64,000 nt of DNA from Teichococcus rhizosphaerae (GCF_002631185.1 NZ_PDNU01000001.1:62001-126000), one strand, 5' to 3'. Positions 25,228 through 34,217 are shown, counted from the first letter of the stretch. Translations and numbers: made by a program. Notes: generated by a model not told the origin, from the sequence alone.

Positions 25228-25571
25228 CAACGGAACGCGCGCCGCCCCCCTTCGCCATCAACCCGGACCGGCTCTACGAGGTCCGGGAGGATGGCCGTGT
25301 CTATACCGAGGAAAAACCCGGCCTGCCCAAAGCGGCGGAGCGGGTGCAGGCCGTCCGCCTGTGGTGGATGGGCGCCGTTGCCGCCAATGTGGCCAGCATG
25401 GGCGCCGCCGCCGGCAGCTACATCATGCTCGGCATGCGGGCGGGCGCGCTGATGGGCCTGCTGGTGATGCTGACCGTGCCGCTGCTCGCCGTGGCGCCGC
25501 TTCTCGATTGGCGCCGCCAGCGCGCGGCGCGGCGGTGGCACGCCGCGCGGCCCCGCCGGTTCGGGCTTTAG
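25224..25571 (+). CDS. Small membrane protein, unknown function, apparent CTG start
   Basis: This 115-residue frame overlaps the preceding stop (CTGA). It starts TTERAPPPFAINPDRLYEV after the first codon, continues with a polar region (REDGRVYTEEKPGLPKAAERV), and has two hydrophobic segments around residues 50-95 and a basic C-terminus. No ATG, GTG or TTG lies at the start of the conserved-looking part. CTG at 25224, coupled to the upstream stop, is the best candidate. A GTG further in would lose the polar N-terminal region. Alternatives are a programmed or accidental frameshift joining it to the previous gene. Confidence 0.45.
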   Translation: MTTERAPPPFAINPDRLYEVREDGRVYTEEKPGLPKAAERVQAVRLWWMGAVAANVASMGAAAGSYIMLGMRAGALMGLLVMLTVPLLAVAPLLDWRRQRAARRWHAARPRRFGL

Positions 25572-25580
25572 CCGGGGGCT

Positions 25581-27101
25581 TCAATCCGCCGGCTGGGGAT
25601 GCCGCAGGCGCTGCCGGTAGGTCAGCGCCTCAGCCATGTGCGGCCGCCCGATCCGCGCCGCCTCGGCCAGATCGGCGATGCTGCGCGCCACCCGCAGGCA
25701 GCGCGTGAAGCCGCGGTTGGACAGGCCCAGCCGCAGCGCGGCCTGCTCGGCCAGTGCCATCGCGTCCGGCTCCGCCAGCGTGGTCAGCATCTCCAGCGGC
25801 GCTTCCGCATTGCTGCGCGGCCCCTGCGGGCCGAAGCGCGCCGCCTGGCGCTGCCGTGCCGCCGCCACCCGCGCGGCGATGACCCGGCTCGTCTCGCCCG
25901 CCGGAGCGCGGGCCAGCTTCCCCGGTGGGATCGGCGCCATGCCGATGGTGAGGTCCATGCGGTCCAGCAGCGGGCCGGACAGCTTGGCCTGGTACTGCTC
26001 GCCGCAGCGTGGCGCCTGCCCGCATTCCCGGCCGGCATCGCCGAGATGCCCGCAGCGGCAGGGATTCATCGCCGCCACGAGCTGGATGCGCGCCGGGTAG
26101 CGCACATGCGCCGCCGCGCGGCTGATCACGCATTCCCCCGTTTCCAGCGGCTGGCGCAGCGCCTCCAGCGCCGGGCGGGGGAATTCTGGCAGCTCGTCCA
26201 GGAACAGCACGCCACGGTGGGCGAGGCTGATCTCTCCCGGCCGCGCCCGTGGCCCCCCGCCGATGAGCGCGGCCTGGCTCGCCGAGTGGTGCGGGTCGCG
26301 GTAGGGGGGACGGGCGGAGATGCGGCCGCCCTCGATCAGCCCGGCCACGCTGCGGACGAGGCTGACTTCCAGTGCCTCGGCCGGCGTGAGATCGGGTAGC
26401 AGGCCTGGCAGGCGGGCGGCGAGCATGGACTTCCCCGCGCCCGGTGGCCCGGCGAGCAGGAGGTTGTGCTGGCCGGCGGCGGCGATCTCCAGCGCGCGCT
26501 TGGCGCTTTCCTGGCCCTTCACCTCGGACAGGCAGGGGCCCGGTGGCGCGCTCCGCTCCAGTGGCGGCGGGGTGGGCGGGGAAAGAAGCTGCCGGCCCGT
26601 CAGATGCGCGATGAGCTGCCGCAAATCCCCCGCCGCCAGGATCTCGACGGAGCCGGCCCAGGCGGCCTCCGGCCCCTGCGCGCCGGGGCAGATCAGCCCG
26701 AGGCCACGGCCCGCCGCCCCCAGCGCCGCGGGCAGGATGCCGGCCACAGGCCCGATGGCGCCATCCAGCGCCAGCTCACCCAGCGCCGCGAAGCCCGCCA
26801 GCTCCTCGCGCGGCACCACATCCATCGCCGCCAGCAGCGCGAGCGCGATGGGTAGGTCGAAATGGCTGCCCTCCTTCTGCAGGCCGGCGGGCGCCATGTT
26901 CACCAGCACCCGCCGGGGCGGCAGGGCCAGCCCCAGCCCGGTGAGGGCCGCGCGCACCCGCTCCCGGCTCTCGGCCACCGCCTTGTCCGGCAGGCCGACC
27001 AGGATGAAGGCGGGCAGGCCGGGCGCGATCTGCACCTGCACCTCCACCGGCAGCGTCTCGATGCCGGAAAAGGCGAAGCTGGCAAGGCGGGCGATGCTCA
27101 T
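25581..27101 (-). CDS. comM: YifB/ComM family Mg-chelatase-like AAA+ ATPase
   Basis: A 506-residue protein with an N-terminal Lon-protease-like (ChlI) domain (SIARLASFAFSGIETLPVEV, then DLPIALALLAA) and a Mg-chelatase-type AAA+ core. Walker A is GPPGAGKS at residues 218-225 and Walker B is LFLDELPEF near residues 299-307. A C-terminal domain (IADLAEAARIGRPHMAEALTYRQR) completes the family layout and length. The region with MNPCRCGHLGD and later cysteines is also typical. ComM is a hexameric helicase that promotes branch migration during natural transformation in other bacteria. It stands alone, 9 bases from the convergent small membrane protein gene. Confidence 0.93.
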   Translation of the reverse strand: MSIARLASFAFSGIETLPVEVQVQIAPGLPAFILVGLPDKAVAESRERVRAALTGLGLALPPRRVLVNMAPAGLQKEGSHFDLPIALALLAAMDVVPREELAGFAALGELALDGAIGPVAGILPAALGAAGRGLGLICPGAQGPEAAWAGSVEILAAGDLRQLIAHLTGRQLLSPPTPPPLERSAPPGPCLSEVKGQESAKRALEIAAAGQHNLLLAGPPGAGKSMLAARLPGLLPDLTPAEALEVSLVRSVAGLIEGGRISARPPYRDPHHSASQAALIGGGPRARPGEISLAHRGVLFLDELPEFPRPALEALRQPLETGECVISRAAAHVRYPARIQLVAAMNPCRCGHLGDAGRECGQAPRCGEQYQAKLSGPLLDRMDLTIGMAPIPPGKLARAPAGETSRVIAARVAAARQRQAARFGPQGPRSNAEAPLEMLTTLAEPDAMALAEQAALRLGLSNRGFTRCLRVARSIADLAEAARIGRPHMAEALTYRQRLRHPQPAD

Positions 27102-27150
27102 GAGGCAGAAGGATAGAGGCTGCCCCGGCTGTCTTCAACTTTTTGGTTCT

Positions 27151-28182
27151 TCAGTGTCCCCAGCCGGTGAGGAAGCGCTGCAACAGGTCGCCGATCCGCT
27201 GCGTGTTGTAGCCGCCCTCCTGCACCATGACGGTGGGCAGGCCGAGGCCGGCCAGGTGCTCGCCCGCGCGGGCGAAGCCATCGGCGGTGATGCGCAGATA
27301 GCTCAGCGGCTCCTCCTCCGAGGCGTCGAAGCCGAGGGGCACCACCAGCGCCTCGGCGCCGAAGTCGCGGGCGCGCCCGGCGGCGGCTGAGATCGCCTCC
27401 AGCCACGCATCGTCGCCGCTGCCTTGGGGCAGGGGCAGGTTCAGGTTGCAGCCGGCACCCGCGCCGCCCCCCGTCTCGCCGACATAGCCGACATACCAAG
27501 GGTAGTATCCCGCCGGGTCGCCATGCACGGAGATGGTCAGCACGTCACCGCGCTCCCAGAAGATACCCTGGGTGCCGTTGCCGTGATGGGCGTCGATGTC
27601 GATGACGGCGACGCGCTTCGCACCCGCCTGGCGGAGCCGCTCGGCGGCCAGGGCACTGTTGTTGACGTAGCAGTGGCCGCCGGCCCGGGCGGCATAGGCA
27701 TGGTGGCCGGGCGGGCGGCTCAGGGCATAGGCGGTGCCGCCGCCCGCCGCCACCTCGGCCGCCGCCAGCGCGCAGCTCGCCGCGCCGAGGATCGATTCCC
27801 AGCTGCCGGGGCCGATCGGGCAGGCGGTGTCGGCGGTGTACCAGCCCGCGCGCCCGACGATGCCGCTCGCCATGGTGGCGCCCTGCGCCAGCATCTCCGG
27901 CGCGGGGTGCATGTTGGCCACCACCTCGGGGCCCTTCTCGGGCAGGGCGGCCCAGGCCTCGGCGGCCTCGGCGAGAAAGGCAACGTAGCCCGCGTCGTGC
28001 ACCGCGAGCAGGGCCTCGCGCGGCACGGTGGGCGCCATCTCGGGCGAGGCGCCCATGGCCTTCAGCGCGGCGAGCAGGGCCTCGGCCCGCTCCGGCACCT
28101 CGAAGTGCCGGCGGACCTGGCCGCGCTGGAGGAAGAATTGCGGCGTGTGCCGGGATTGGTCGGGGTGGGCGAAGCAGCGCAT
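27151..28182 (-). CDS. Histone deacetylase-like family protein (acetylpolyamine/amide deacetylase)
   Basis: A 343-residue zinc hydrolase of the class II HDAC/acetylpolyamine amidohydrolase fold. RPPGHHAYAARAGGHCYVNNSALAA supplies the tandem active-site histidines. IDIDAHHGNGTQGIFW gives the zinc-binding Asp and His, GFDAS the second Asp, and MVQEGGYN the transition-state tyrosine. The usual ASP-PRO after that aspartate is EEEPLSYL here. Bacterial members deacetylate polyamines or other N-acetyl amines. It is divergent from an M20 deacylase gene and about 50 bases upstream of comM on the same strand. Confidence 0.88.
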   Translation of the reverse strand: MRCFAHPDQSRHTPQFFLQRGQVRRHFEVPERAEALLAALKAMGASPEMAPTVPREALLAVHDAGYVAFLAEAAEAWAALPEKGPEVVANMHPAPEMLAQGATMASGIVGRAGWYTADTACPIGPGSWESILGAASCALAAAEVAAGGGTAYALSRPPGHHAYAARAGGHCYVNNSALAAERLRQAGAKRVAVIDIDAHHGNGTQGIFWERGDVLTISVHGDPAGYYPWYVGYVGETGGGAGAGCNLNLPLPQGSGDDAWLEAISAAAGRARDFGAEALVVPLGFDASEEEPLSYLRITADGFARAGEHLAGLGLPTVMVQEGGYNTQRIGDLLQRFLTGWGH

Positions 28183-28425
28183 GGCGGAAAGGCTAGGCCT
28201 GCTCCGCGCCCTTGTCGATCCGCCCGGCACCGCGCCCCTCCGGCGGGTGGGGCTCAGTCCCATGATCGCATCGCGGTTACGCGGCGCGGCGCCGGCGGGC
28301 GGCGGGGCCGCGCGCTGCGAGTGTCTGCCGCGCCCGGGCAGGAATACGCCTGTCTCCTGCTGGACAGCATCCCCGGACGGGAGTGGACTCCCGGCCGCAT
28401 TCCGAATCCGCCTGAAGGACCGATC

Positions 28426-29715
28426 ATGTCGACACTCGATTCCGGCATCCGCCGCGCCATCCTCGATGCCGTCCAGGCGCTGGAAGGGGAGGCGGTGGCG
28501 GCGCTGGAGCGGCTGGTGCGCTGTCCCTCCACCCTGGGCAACGAGGCTTCCGCGCTGGACGAGATGGCGCGCAACTACCAGTCCCTCGGCCTCGACCCGA
28601 TCCGCATCCCCACCGTGCCGGAGCGGCTGGCGAGCCATCCCGGCTTCTCGCCGCCGCTGATCTCCTATGCGGGGCGCGACAACGTGGCCGCCGTGTTCAA
28701 GCCGCGCGAGCGCAAGGGCCGCTCCCTGGTGCTGCAGGGCCATGTGGACGTGGTGCCGGAGGGCGCGGCCGACATCTGGGCGACGCCCCCCTACGAGCCC
28801 TCCATCCGCGACGGTCGGATGTATGGCCGCGGCGCGGGCGACATGAAGGCGGGCGACATCTCCAACGTCATGGCCTTCCGCGCCCTCCAGCTTGCCGGGC
28901 TGCAGCCGGCGGCGGAGGTGCAGTTCCATTCCGTCATCGAGGAGGAATGCACCGGCAACGGCGCCCTGGCCTGCATGCTGGCCCTGCCGAAATGCGATGC
29001 CGTGATCATCCCCGAGCCCGGCCCGGGCGTGGAGGGGCTCTACACCGCCGAGGTCGGCGTGATCTGGGCCTGGGTGACGGTGACGGGCCGCCCCGTGCAT
29101 GTGCGGGACATGCAGGCGGGGGTGAACGCCATCGAGGCGGCCTATGTCATCTCCCAGCGCTTCAAGGCCTATGAGTCGGAGATGAACCGGGCGGAGAACA
29201 TCCATTCCTCCTTCTTCGGCGTGAACCACCCGGTGAACGTCAATTTCGGCACGGTGCAGGGCGGCGAGTGGAACAGCTCCGTCCCCACCCGCACCAAGAT
29301 CGGCCTGCGCGTCGGCATCATGGTCGGCAACACGGCGAAGAAGGTGAAGGCCGACATCGAGCGGCTGGTGGCCGAGGCGGCGGCGGATGAGCGGCTGCGC
29401 GGCACCCGAGTGGAGCTGGAATTCGCCGGCTTCATGGCCGACCCCTGCGTGTTCGACAAGGAAGCGCCCATCGTGCGGATGGTGCAGCGCCACTTCGCCG
29501 AGGCGAATGGCCGCGAGCTGCGCGACTATCCGGCCTCGGGCCTGACCGATGGCCGCTTCTTCCAGATCTACCAGGACACGCCGGTGGCCTGCTTCGGGCC
29601 GGACGCGGATTCCATCCACGGCATCGACGAGAGCGTCGGGCTGGACAGCTTCCACGCCACCACGCGCACCATCGCCCTGACCATGGCCGAGTGGTGCGGG
29701 GTGGAAAAGGCATGA
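28426..29715 (+). CDS. M20 family metallohydrolase (ArgE/DapE-type deacylase)
   Basis: A 429-residue zinc hydrolase. The di-metal site is complete: His106/Asp108 (LQGHVDVVPEG), Asp139 (GRGAGDMKAG) and the Glu172-Glu174 cluster (IEEECTGNG), with SIHGIDESVGL near the end. It belongs to the ArgE/DapE/ACY1 group that removes acyl groups from amino-acid-like substrates; the exact substrate is unknown. It heads a three-gene run with a carbamoylase-type hydrolase (ATGA overlap) and an M81 hydrolase, so the three probably act in sequence on one N-substituted compound. It is divergent from the HDAC-like gene. Confidence 0.88.
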   Translation: MSTLDSGIRRAILDAVQALEGEAVAALERLVRCPSTLGNEASALDEMARNYQSLGLDPIRIPTVPERLASHPGFSPPLISYAGRDNVAAVFKPRERKGRSLVLQGHVDVVPEGAADIWATPPYEPSIRDGRMYGRGAGDMKAGDISNVMAFRALQLAGLQPAAEVQFHSVIEEECTGNGALACMLALPKCDAVIIPEPGPGVEGLYTAEVGVIWAWVTVTGRPVHVRDMQAGVNAIEAAYVISQRFKAYESEMNRAENIHSSFFGVNHPVNVNFGTVQGGEWNSSVPTRTKIGLRVGIMVGNTAKKVKADIERLVAEAAADERLRGTRVELEFAGFMADPCVFDKEAPIVRMVQRHFAEANGRELRDYPASGLTDGRFFQIYQDTPVACFGPDADSIHGIDESVGLDSFHATTRTIALTMAEWCGVEKA

Positions 29716-30965
29716 GCGCCGCCGGCAACCTCCCCGTCTCCGGCGCCCGCCTCTGGGACAGCCTGATGGAGATGGCCAGGATCGGCGCCACGGCGAAGGG
29801 CGGCTGCAACCGGCAGACGCTGACCGACCTCGATGGCGAGGGCCGCGCCCTGCTGCGCCGCTGGGCCGCGGAGATCGGCTGCACCGTCAGCGTGGACCGC
29901 GTCGGCAACATGGTGCTGCGGCGGGAGGGGCGGGACCCCTCGCGCCCGGCCGTCGCCATGGGCAGCCATCTCGACACCCAGCCCACGGGCGGCAAGTTCG
30001 ACGGCGTGCTGGGCGTGCTGGCGGGGCTCGAGGTGCTGCGCGCCCTGCACGAGGCGGGCATCGAGACCGAGGCCCCCATCGTCCTGGTCAACTGGACCAA
30101 CGAGGAGGGCGCCCGCTTCGCGCCGCCCATGATGGGCAGCGGCGTGGCCATGGGGCTGTTCGACGAGGCGGAGGTTCTCGCCAAGACCGACCCGGCCGGC
30201 GCCGTGTTCGGCGAGGAGCTGCGCCGCATCGGCTGGCAGGGCGAGGCGGAGCCCGCCGCGCTGCAATCCCTCGGTGCCTATTTCGAGCTGCATATCGAGC
30301 AGGGCCCGCTGCTGGAGGCGGACGGCATCCCGGTGGGCGTGGTGGACCGCGCGCTCGCGCAGCTCTGGTTCGACGTCACCGTCACCGGCGAGGACGCGCA
30401 TGCCGGCTCGGCCATGGGGCCGCGGCGGGACGCGATGGTGGCCGCCGCCATCCTCGTCCAGGCGGTGGAGGAGATCGCGCGTGAGGCGGGCGCGGATGGG
30501 CGCGGCACGGTGGGCCGCCTCACCGTGACGCCGGACAGCCGCAACGTGGTGCCGAGCCGGGTCTGGTTCAGTGTCGATTTCCGCCATGGCGACCCGCGGG
30601 CCCTGGCGCGGATGGGCGAGGCGCTGGAAGCGCGCGCCGAGGCCCTGGCCGCCGCGCGCGGCGTGGAGATCGCGGTGGAACCCTTCTGGGAGTTCCCGCT
30701 GACGCCTTTCGACCCCGCGCTGGTGGATGCGCTGCGCCGCGCCGCCGAGGGGCGCGGCCTGGCCTATCGCGTGATGCCCACGGGCATCGGGCATGACGCC
30801 GTCTATGTCGCGCGCCGCGTGCCGACGGCGATGATCTTCGTCCCCTGCGAGGGGGGCATCAGCCACAACGAGGCCGAGGCCATCACGCCCGAATGGGCGG
30901 AGGCCGGGCTGGTCGTGCTCGCCGACGCGGTGCTGGCCACCGCCGGCCGCGCCACAGGAGAATGA
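29712..30965 (+). CDS. Zn-dependent N-carbamoyl amino acid hydrolase/ureidohydrolase family (M20)
   Basis: A 417-residue enzyme of the hydantoinase/carbamoylase family (HyuC, AllC, beta-ureidopropionase type). Metal and substrate residues visible are His86/Asp88 (MGSHLDTQPTGG), Asp97 (FDGVLG), Glu131-Glu132 (NEEGARF), His-x-Glu in ELHIEQGPLLEADG, HAGS in the lid region, and the late His in GGISHNEAEAI. Such enzymes cleave N-carbamoyl or ureido groups to release ammonia and CO2 or amino acids. Its ATG overlaps the upstream stop (ATGA) and the next gene begins within a few bases, giving tight coupling. No dihydropyrimidinase/hydantoinase gene is in the window. Confidence 0.9.
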   Translation: MSAAGNLPVSGARLWDSLMEMARIGATAKGGCNRQTLTDLDGEGRALLRRWAAEIGCTVSVDRVGNMVLRREGRDPSRPAVAMGSHLDTQPTGGKFDGVLGVLAGLEVLRALHEAGIETEAPIVLVNWTNEEGARFAPPMMGSGVAMGLFDEAEVLAKTDPAGAVFGEELRRIGWQGEAEPAALQSLGAYFELHIEQGPLLEADGIPVGVVDRALAQLWFDVTVTGEDAHAGSAMGPRRDAMVAAAILVQAVEEIAREAGADGRGTVGRLTVTPDSRNVVPSRVWFSVDFRHGDPRALARMGEALEARAEALAAARGVEIAVEPFWEFPLTPFDPALVDALRRAAEGRGLAYRVMPTGIGHDAVYVARRVPTAMIFVPCEGGISHNEAEAITPEWAEAGLVVLADAVLATAGRATGE

Positions 30966-30970
30966 ACCCC

Positions 30971-32464
30971 ATGCGCATCGCCATCGGCGGCTTCCTGCAC
31001 GAGAGCCATTCCTTCGCGCCGCGCTCGACGGAATGGGAGGATTTCCTCCATCCCGGCGGCTTCCCGCCCTTCCAGCGCGGCGCCGCGATGATCGACACGC
31101 TGCGGCCGAGCGCGGTGCCCGCCGCCGGCGCCATCGCGGTGGGCGAGGCGCGTGGCGACATGCTGGTGCCGCTCGCCTGGGCCTTCGCCAACCCGGCCGG
31201 CCCGGTGCGCGCGGGCGCCTTCGAGCGCATCGCCGCCTGCATCGTGGCGGACCTCACCGCCGCCCTGCAGGAGGCGCCGCTGGATGGCGTCTATCTCGAC
31301 CTGCACGGCGCCATGGTGGCCGAGGAATACCCGGATGCGGAGGGCGAGCTGCTGCGCCGCGTGCGCGCCGTGGTGGGGCCGGACGTGCCCGTCGCCGCCA
31401 GCCTCGACCCGCATTGCAACCTGACCGGGCGCATGGTGCGGATGGCCGATGTGCTGGTGCCGTTCCGCACCTATCCGCATGTGGACATGAAGCAGGCCGG
31501 CGCGCGGGCCATGGAGCTGCTGGGCGCCCGCATCGCGCGCGGGGCGCCCTATGCGCGGGCCTTCCGCCAGCTCGACTACTGGATCTCGCTGACGGCGCAA
31601 TGCACGCTGGTGGAGCCGATGAAGGGGGTGATGGACCTCCGCGCCACCCTGGCCGAGAGGGCGGGCGTGGTGGAGCTCGGCTTCTGCTTCGGCTTCCCCT
31701 ATGCCGACTTCCCCGATTGCGGCGTGGCGCTCGCCTGCTATGCCGAGGACCAGAACGCCGCCGATGCCGCCGCCGACGCGCTGCTGGCCGAGCTGGTGGC
31801 GCGGGAGCCCCTGTTCGCGGGCGGCGTCTCGCCCGTGGCGGAAGGGGTGGCGGAGGCCATCGCCGTTGCCGCAACTGGCCCCGGCAGGCCCGTCATCCTG
31901 GCCGACACGCAGGACAACCCCGGCGGCGGCGGCCATGGCGACACCACTGGCCTGCTGGCCGAGCTGGTGCGGCAGGATGCCGATGCCGTGCTGGGCCTGA
32001 TCAACGATGCCGAGAGCGCCGCCGCCTGCCACGCGGCGGGCGAGGGCGCCGAGGTGACGCTGAGGCTCGGCGGCAAGTCGGATGGCGCGCCGCTGGAGGT
32101 GACGGGAAAGGTGCTGCGCCTGTCCGATGGCCGCTTCACCTGCACCGGCCCGATGACGGGCGGCAACATCGCCGATCTCGGCCCTTCGGCGCTGCTCGGC
32201 ATCGGCCGGGTGAAGGTGGTGCTGGTCAGCCGCAAGATGCAGGCGCATGACCAGGCGCTGTTCCGGCACCTGGGCGTGGAGCCGGCGGCGGAGAAGATCG
32301 TGGCGGTGAAGAGCAGCGTGCATTTCCGCGCCGACTTCCAGCCGCTGGCGGAGCGGGTGATCGTGGTGGCGGCGCCCGGCCCGGTGGTGGCCGACCCGTC
32401 CTCGCTGCCCTTCCAGAACCTGCGCGAGGGCCTGCGCACCCGCCCCCACGGCGCGAACGCGTGA
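30971..32464 (+). CDS. M81 family (MlrC-like) metallopeptidase
   Basis: A 497-residue protein of the DUF1485/MlrC family. The N-terminal MRIAIGGFLHESHSFAP carries the HExxxF-like motif, LDLHGAMVAEEYPDAEG follows near residue 110, and ADTQDNPGGGGHGDTTGLL gives the conserved Asp/Gly/His segment near residues 310-330. MlrC completes microcystin degradation by hydrolysing a small linear product. Most relatives are outside that pathway and probably cut small amides or peptides. AGGAG at 30956-30960 serves the start; an ATG at 30962 overlapping the previous stop is also possible. It ends at a bidirectional terminator. Confidence 0.87.
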   Translation: MRIAIGGFLHESHSFAPRSTEWEDFLHPGGFPPFQRGAAMIDTLRPSAVPAAGAIAVGEARGDMLVPLAWAFANPAGPVRAGAFERIAACIVADLTAALQEAPLDGVYLDLHGAMVAEEYPDAEGELLRRVRAVVGPDVPVAASLDPHCNLTGRMVRMADVLVPFRTYPHVDMKQAGARAMELLGARIARGAPYARAFRQLDYWISLTAQCTLVEPMKGVMDLRATLAERAGVVELGFCFGFPYADFPDCGVALACYAEDQNAADAAADALLAELVAREPLFAGGVSPVAEGVAEAIAVAATGPGRPVILADTQDNPGGGGHGDTTGLLAELVRQDADAVLGLINDAESAAACHAAGEGAEVTLRLGGKSDGAPLEVTGKVLRLSDGRFTCTGPMTGGNIADLGPSALLGIGRVKVVLVSRKMQAHDQALFRHLGVEPAAEKIVAVKSSVHFRADFQPLAERVIVVAAPGPVVADPSSLPFQNLREGLRTRPHGANA

Positions 32465-32472
32465 ACTGACAG

Positions 32473-32514
32473 AAAAAAAGAAGGGGTCCGGGGAATTCCT
32501 TCCCCAGCCTTTTT
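32473..32514. terminator. Bidirectional intrinsic terminator
   Basis: GGGGAA-TTCC-TTCCCC (32490-32505) is flanked by an A-run (32473-32479, a U-tract on the minus strand) and T5 (32510-32514, a U-tract on the plus strand). It separates the convergent M81 and KDG kinase genes; the kinase stop (32513-32515) lies in the T-run. Confidence 0.7.
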
Positions 32515-33457
32515 ACTTCTCTTCCAGAAAGCCCCTGACCGCCTCCGCCTTCGGCATCGGCGCCACCGCGCCATATCCCGTGGTGGCCAGGGCGGCGGCC
32601 GCGTTGGCGTAGCGCGCCGCGTCCTCCAGGGAATCCCCCGCCACGAAGCGGGCGAGGAAGTTCCCGGCGAAGGTGTCTCCCGCGCCGGTCGCGTCCACGG
32701 CCTTGACCTGGCGGCCGGGCAGGGCGGTGCGTCCCTCCCGCGTGGCCACCACCGCGCCCGCCTTGCCGAGCTTCAGGATCACGCGCGGCACCAGCTCCAG
32801 ATAGAAGTCGATGATGGCGTCGGGCTCGGTGAGGCCGGTGAGGGCGGTGGCGTCGTCCTGGCTGGGGAAGGCGAGGTCGGCCATGCGCAGCGCCGCGTGG
32901 ATGGTGGCGGCGGCGCGCGGCATGGGCCACAGCGCGCGGCGCAGGTTGGTGTCGTAGGAGACCGTCACGCCGGCCTCGCGGGCGATCTCCATGGCGCGGA
33001 AGCAGGCATCCGCCGCGCTGGTGGAGATGGCCTGGCTGATGCCGGACAGGTGCAGCACCTTCGCGCGCCGGATGGCCTGCTCCGGCATCTCCTCCGGCGT
33101 CATGCGGCTGGCGGCGCTGCCGGCGCGGTAGAAGGTGAATTCGTGCCCGTCCGGCCCGTGCTTGACGAAGTAGATGCCGGTGGGCGCGTCCCCGCGGCGG
33201 ATCACCGTGCCGGCGTCCACCCCCTCGCGCCGCCACAGCGCCATGAAGCTGTCGCCGGGCGCATCCCGGCCGATGGCGGTGATGTAGCCCGCCCGAGCCC
33301 CCGCGCGGGCGGCGGCGATGGCGGCGTTGGAGGTGTCCCCGCCATGGCCTTCCAGATAGAGGGCGCGGCCCTTCTCGTCGGGCGGGAGCTGGTTGAACTC
33401 CAGCATCGGCTCGCCCAGGCAGAGGATCTCGGGAGGAGCGGCTTCCGGCGCGCTCAT
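32513..33457 (-). CDS. kdgK: PfkB-family sugar kinase, probable 2-dehydro-3-deoxygluconokinase
   Basis: A 314-residue ribokinase-fold kinase. The N-terminal ILCLGEPMLEFNQLP and GGDTSNAAIAAARAGARAGYITAIG match KDG kinases. The C-terminal DATGAGDTFAGNFLARF is the PfkB signature with the catalytic Asp in GAGD. Coupling to a KDPG-type aldolase (its ATG overlaps the aldolase stop as ATGA) supports phosphorylation of 2-keto-3-deoxygluconate before cleavage to pyruvate and a triose phosphate. 2-keto-3-deoxygalactonate or fructose remain possible substrates. No dehydratase or sugar transporter gene is adjacent. Confidence 0.85.
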   Translation of the reverse strand: MSAPEAAPPEILCLGEPMLEFNQLPPDEKGRALYLEGHGGDTSNAAIAAARAGARAGYITAIGRDAPGDSFMALWRREGVDAGTVIRRGDAPTGIYFVKHGPDGHEFTFYRAGSAASRMTPEEMPEQAIRRAKVLHLSGISQAISTSAADACFRAMEIAREAGVTVSYDTNLRRALWPMPRAAATIHAALRMADLAFPSQDDATALTGLTEPDAIIDFYLELVPRVILKLGKAGAVVATREGRTALPGRQVKAVDATGAGDTFAGNFLARFVAGDSLEDAARYANAAAALATTGYGAVAPMPKAEAVRGFLEEK

Positions 33458-34086
33458 GCCTGCATGATCCCGAGCGCCTCGCGCGCCGCCGCCTGCACCG
33501 CCTCGCGGTTGCCGGCGGCGATCGCCCGCTCATCCACCAGCTTGCCGCCGATGCCGACAAAGGCGGCGCCGGCCGCGATGTACTCGCCCGCGTTGCGCGC
33601 ATCGACGCCGCCCGTGGGGCAGAAATCGACGCCCGGAAACACTGAGCGCAGCGCCTTGATGTGGGCGGGCCCGCCGGCCGAACTGGCGGGGAAGATCTTG
33701 ACCACGTCGGCCCCGGCGGCGCGGGCGGCGCGCACCTCGGTGGGCGTCAGCGCGCCCATCATCAGGCAGGCGCCGGCCTCGCGGGCGGGGGCGGCCAGGG
33801 AAGGGTCCACCCAGGGCGAGACCAGGAAGCGCGCGCCCGCCTGGAGGCAGGCCTCGGCCGCGGCGGCATTCGGCACCGTGCCGGCGCCGACCAATAGGCC
33901 CGGCTCCGCCGCCAGCTCGCGGATGATGGAAAGCGCGTCCGGCGTGGTGAGCGTGATCTCGAAGATGGTGATGCCGGCCTCGCGCAGCCATTGCGCCGCG
34001 GTGGCCGCATGGGCGGCGGTGCCGGTGCGCAGGACGGGCACGATGCGGGCGGCGCGGAAGGTGTCGATCAACGGATGCGGGGCCAT
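33454..34086 (-). CDS. eda: KDPG/KDPGal aldolase family protein
   Basis: A 210-residue class I aldolase of the Eda family. ARIVPVLRTG, then FEITLTTPDAL with the catalytic Glu, VGAGTVPNAA, and the Schiff-base lysine in DVVKIFPASSAGG (about residue 130), followed by FCPTGGVDARNAGEYI. It cleaves 2-keto-3-deoxy-6-phosphosugars to pyruvate and glyceraldehyde 3-phosphate. A strong AAGGAGG precedes the ATG at 34086. It forms a two-gene operon with the kinase at 32513, the lower half of an Entner-Doudoroff-type route. The galactonate isomer is an equally possible substrate. Confidence 0.9.
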   Translation of the reverse strand: MAPHPLIDTFRAARIVPVLRTGTAAHAATAAQWLREAGITIFEITLTTPDALSIIRELAAEPGLLVGAGTVPNAAAAEACLQAGARFLVSPWVDPSLAAPAREAGACLMMGALTPTEVRAARAAGADVVKIFPASSAGGPAHIKALRSVFPGVDFCPTGGVDARNAGEYIAAGAAFVGIGGKLVDERAIAAGNREAVQAAAREALGIMQA

Positions 34087-34217
34087 GGATGCCTCCTTCA
34101 CGGCGGGCGCGGCGGCGGCGTGGCATCCGCGCGAGGGCGGCAAGGCTAGCCGGGCGGGGCAGGGCCGTGAAGCGGGTGGCGGCGTTTTGCCGGCTATGGC
34201 CACGGCGCCGGGCTTTC

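Noticed and set aside
28183-28425. Possible small gene between the HDAC-like and M20 genes
   Set aside because: No frame with credible composition or ribosome-binding site; it is most likely a divergent promoter region.
29655-32449. Very long minus-strand open frames opposite the hydrolase cassette
   Set aside because: His/Arg/Gly-rich composition with no recognisable domain; the plus strand has three complete enzymes with intact active sites across the same span.
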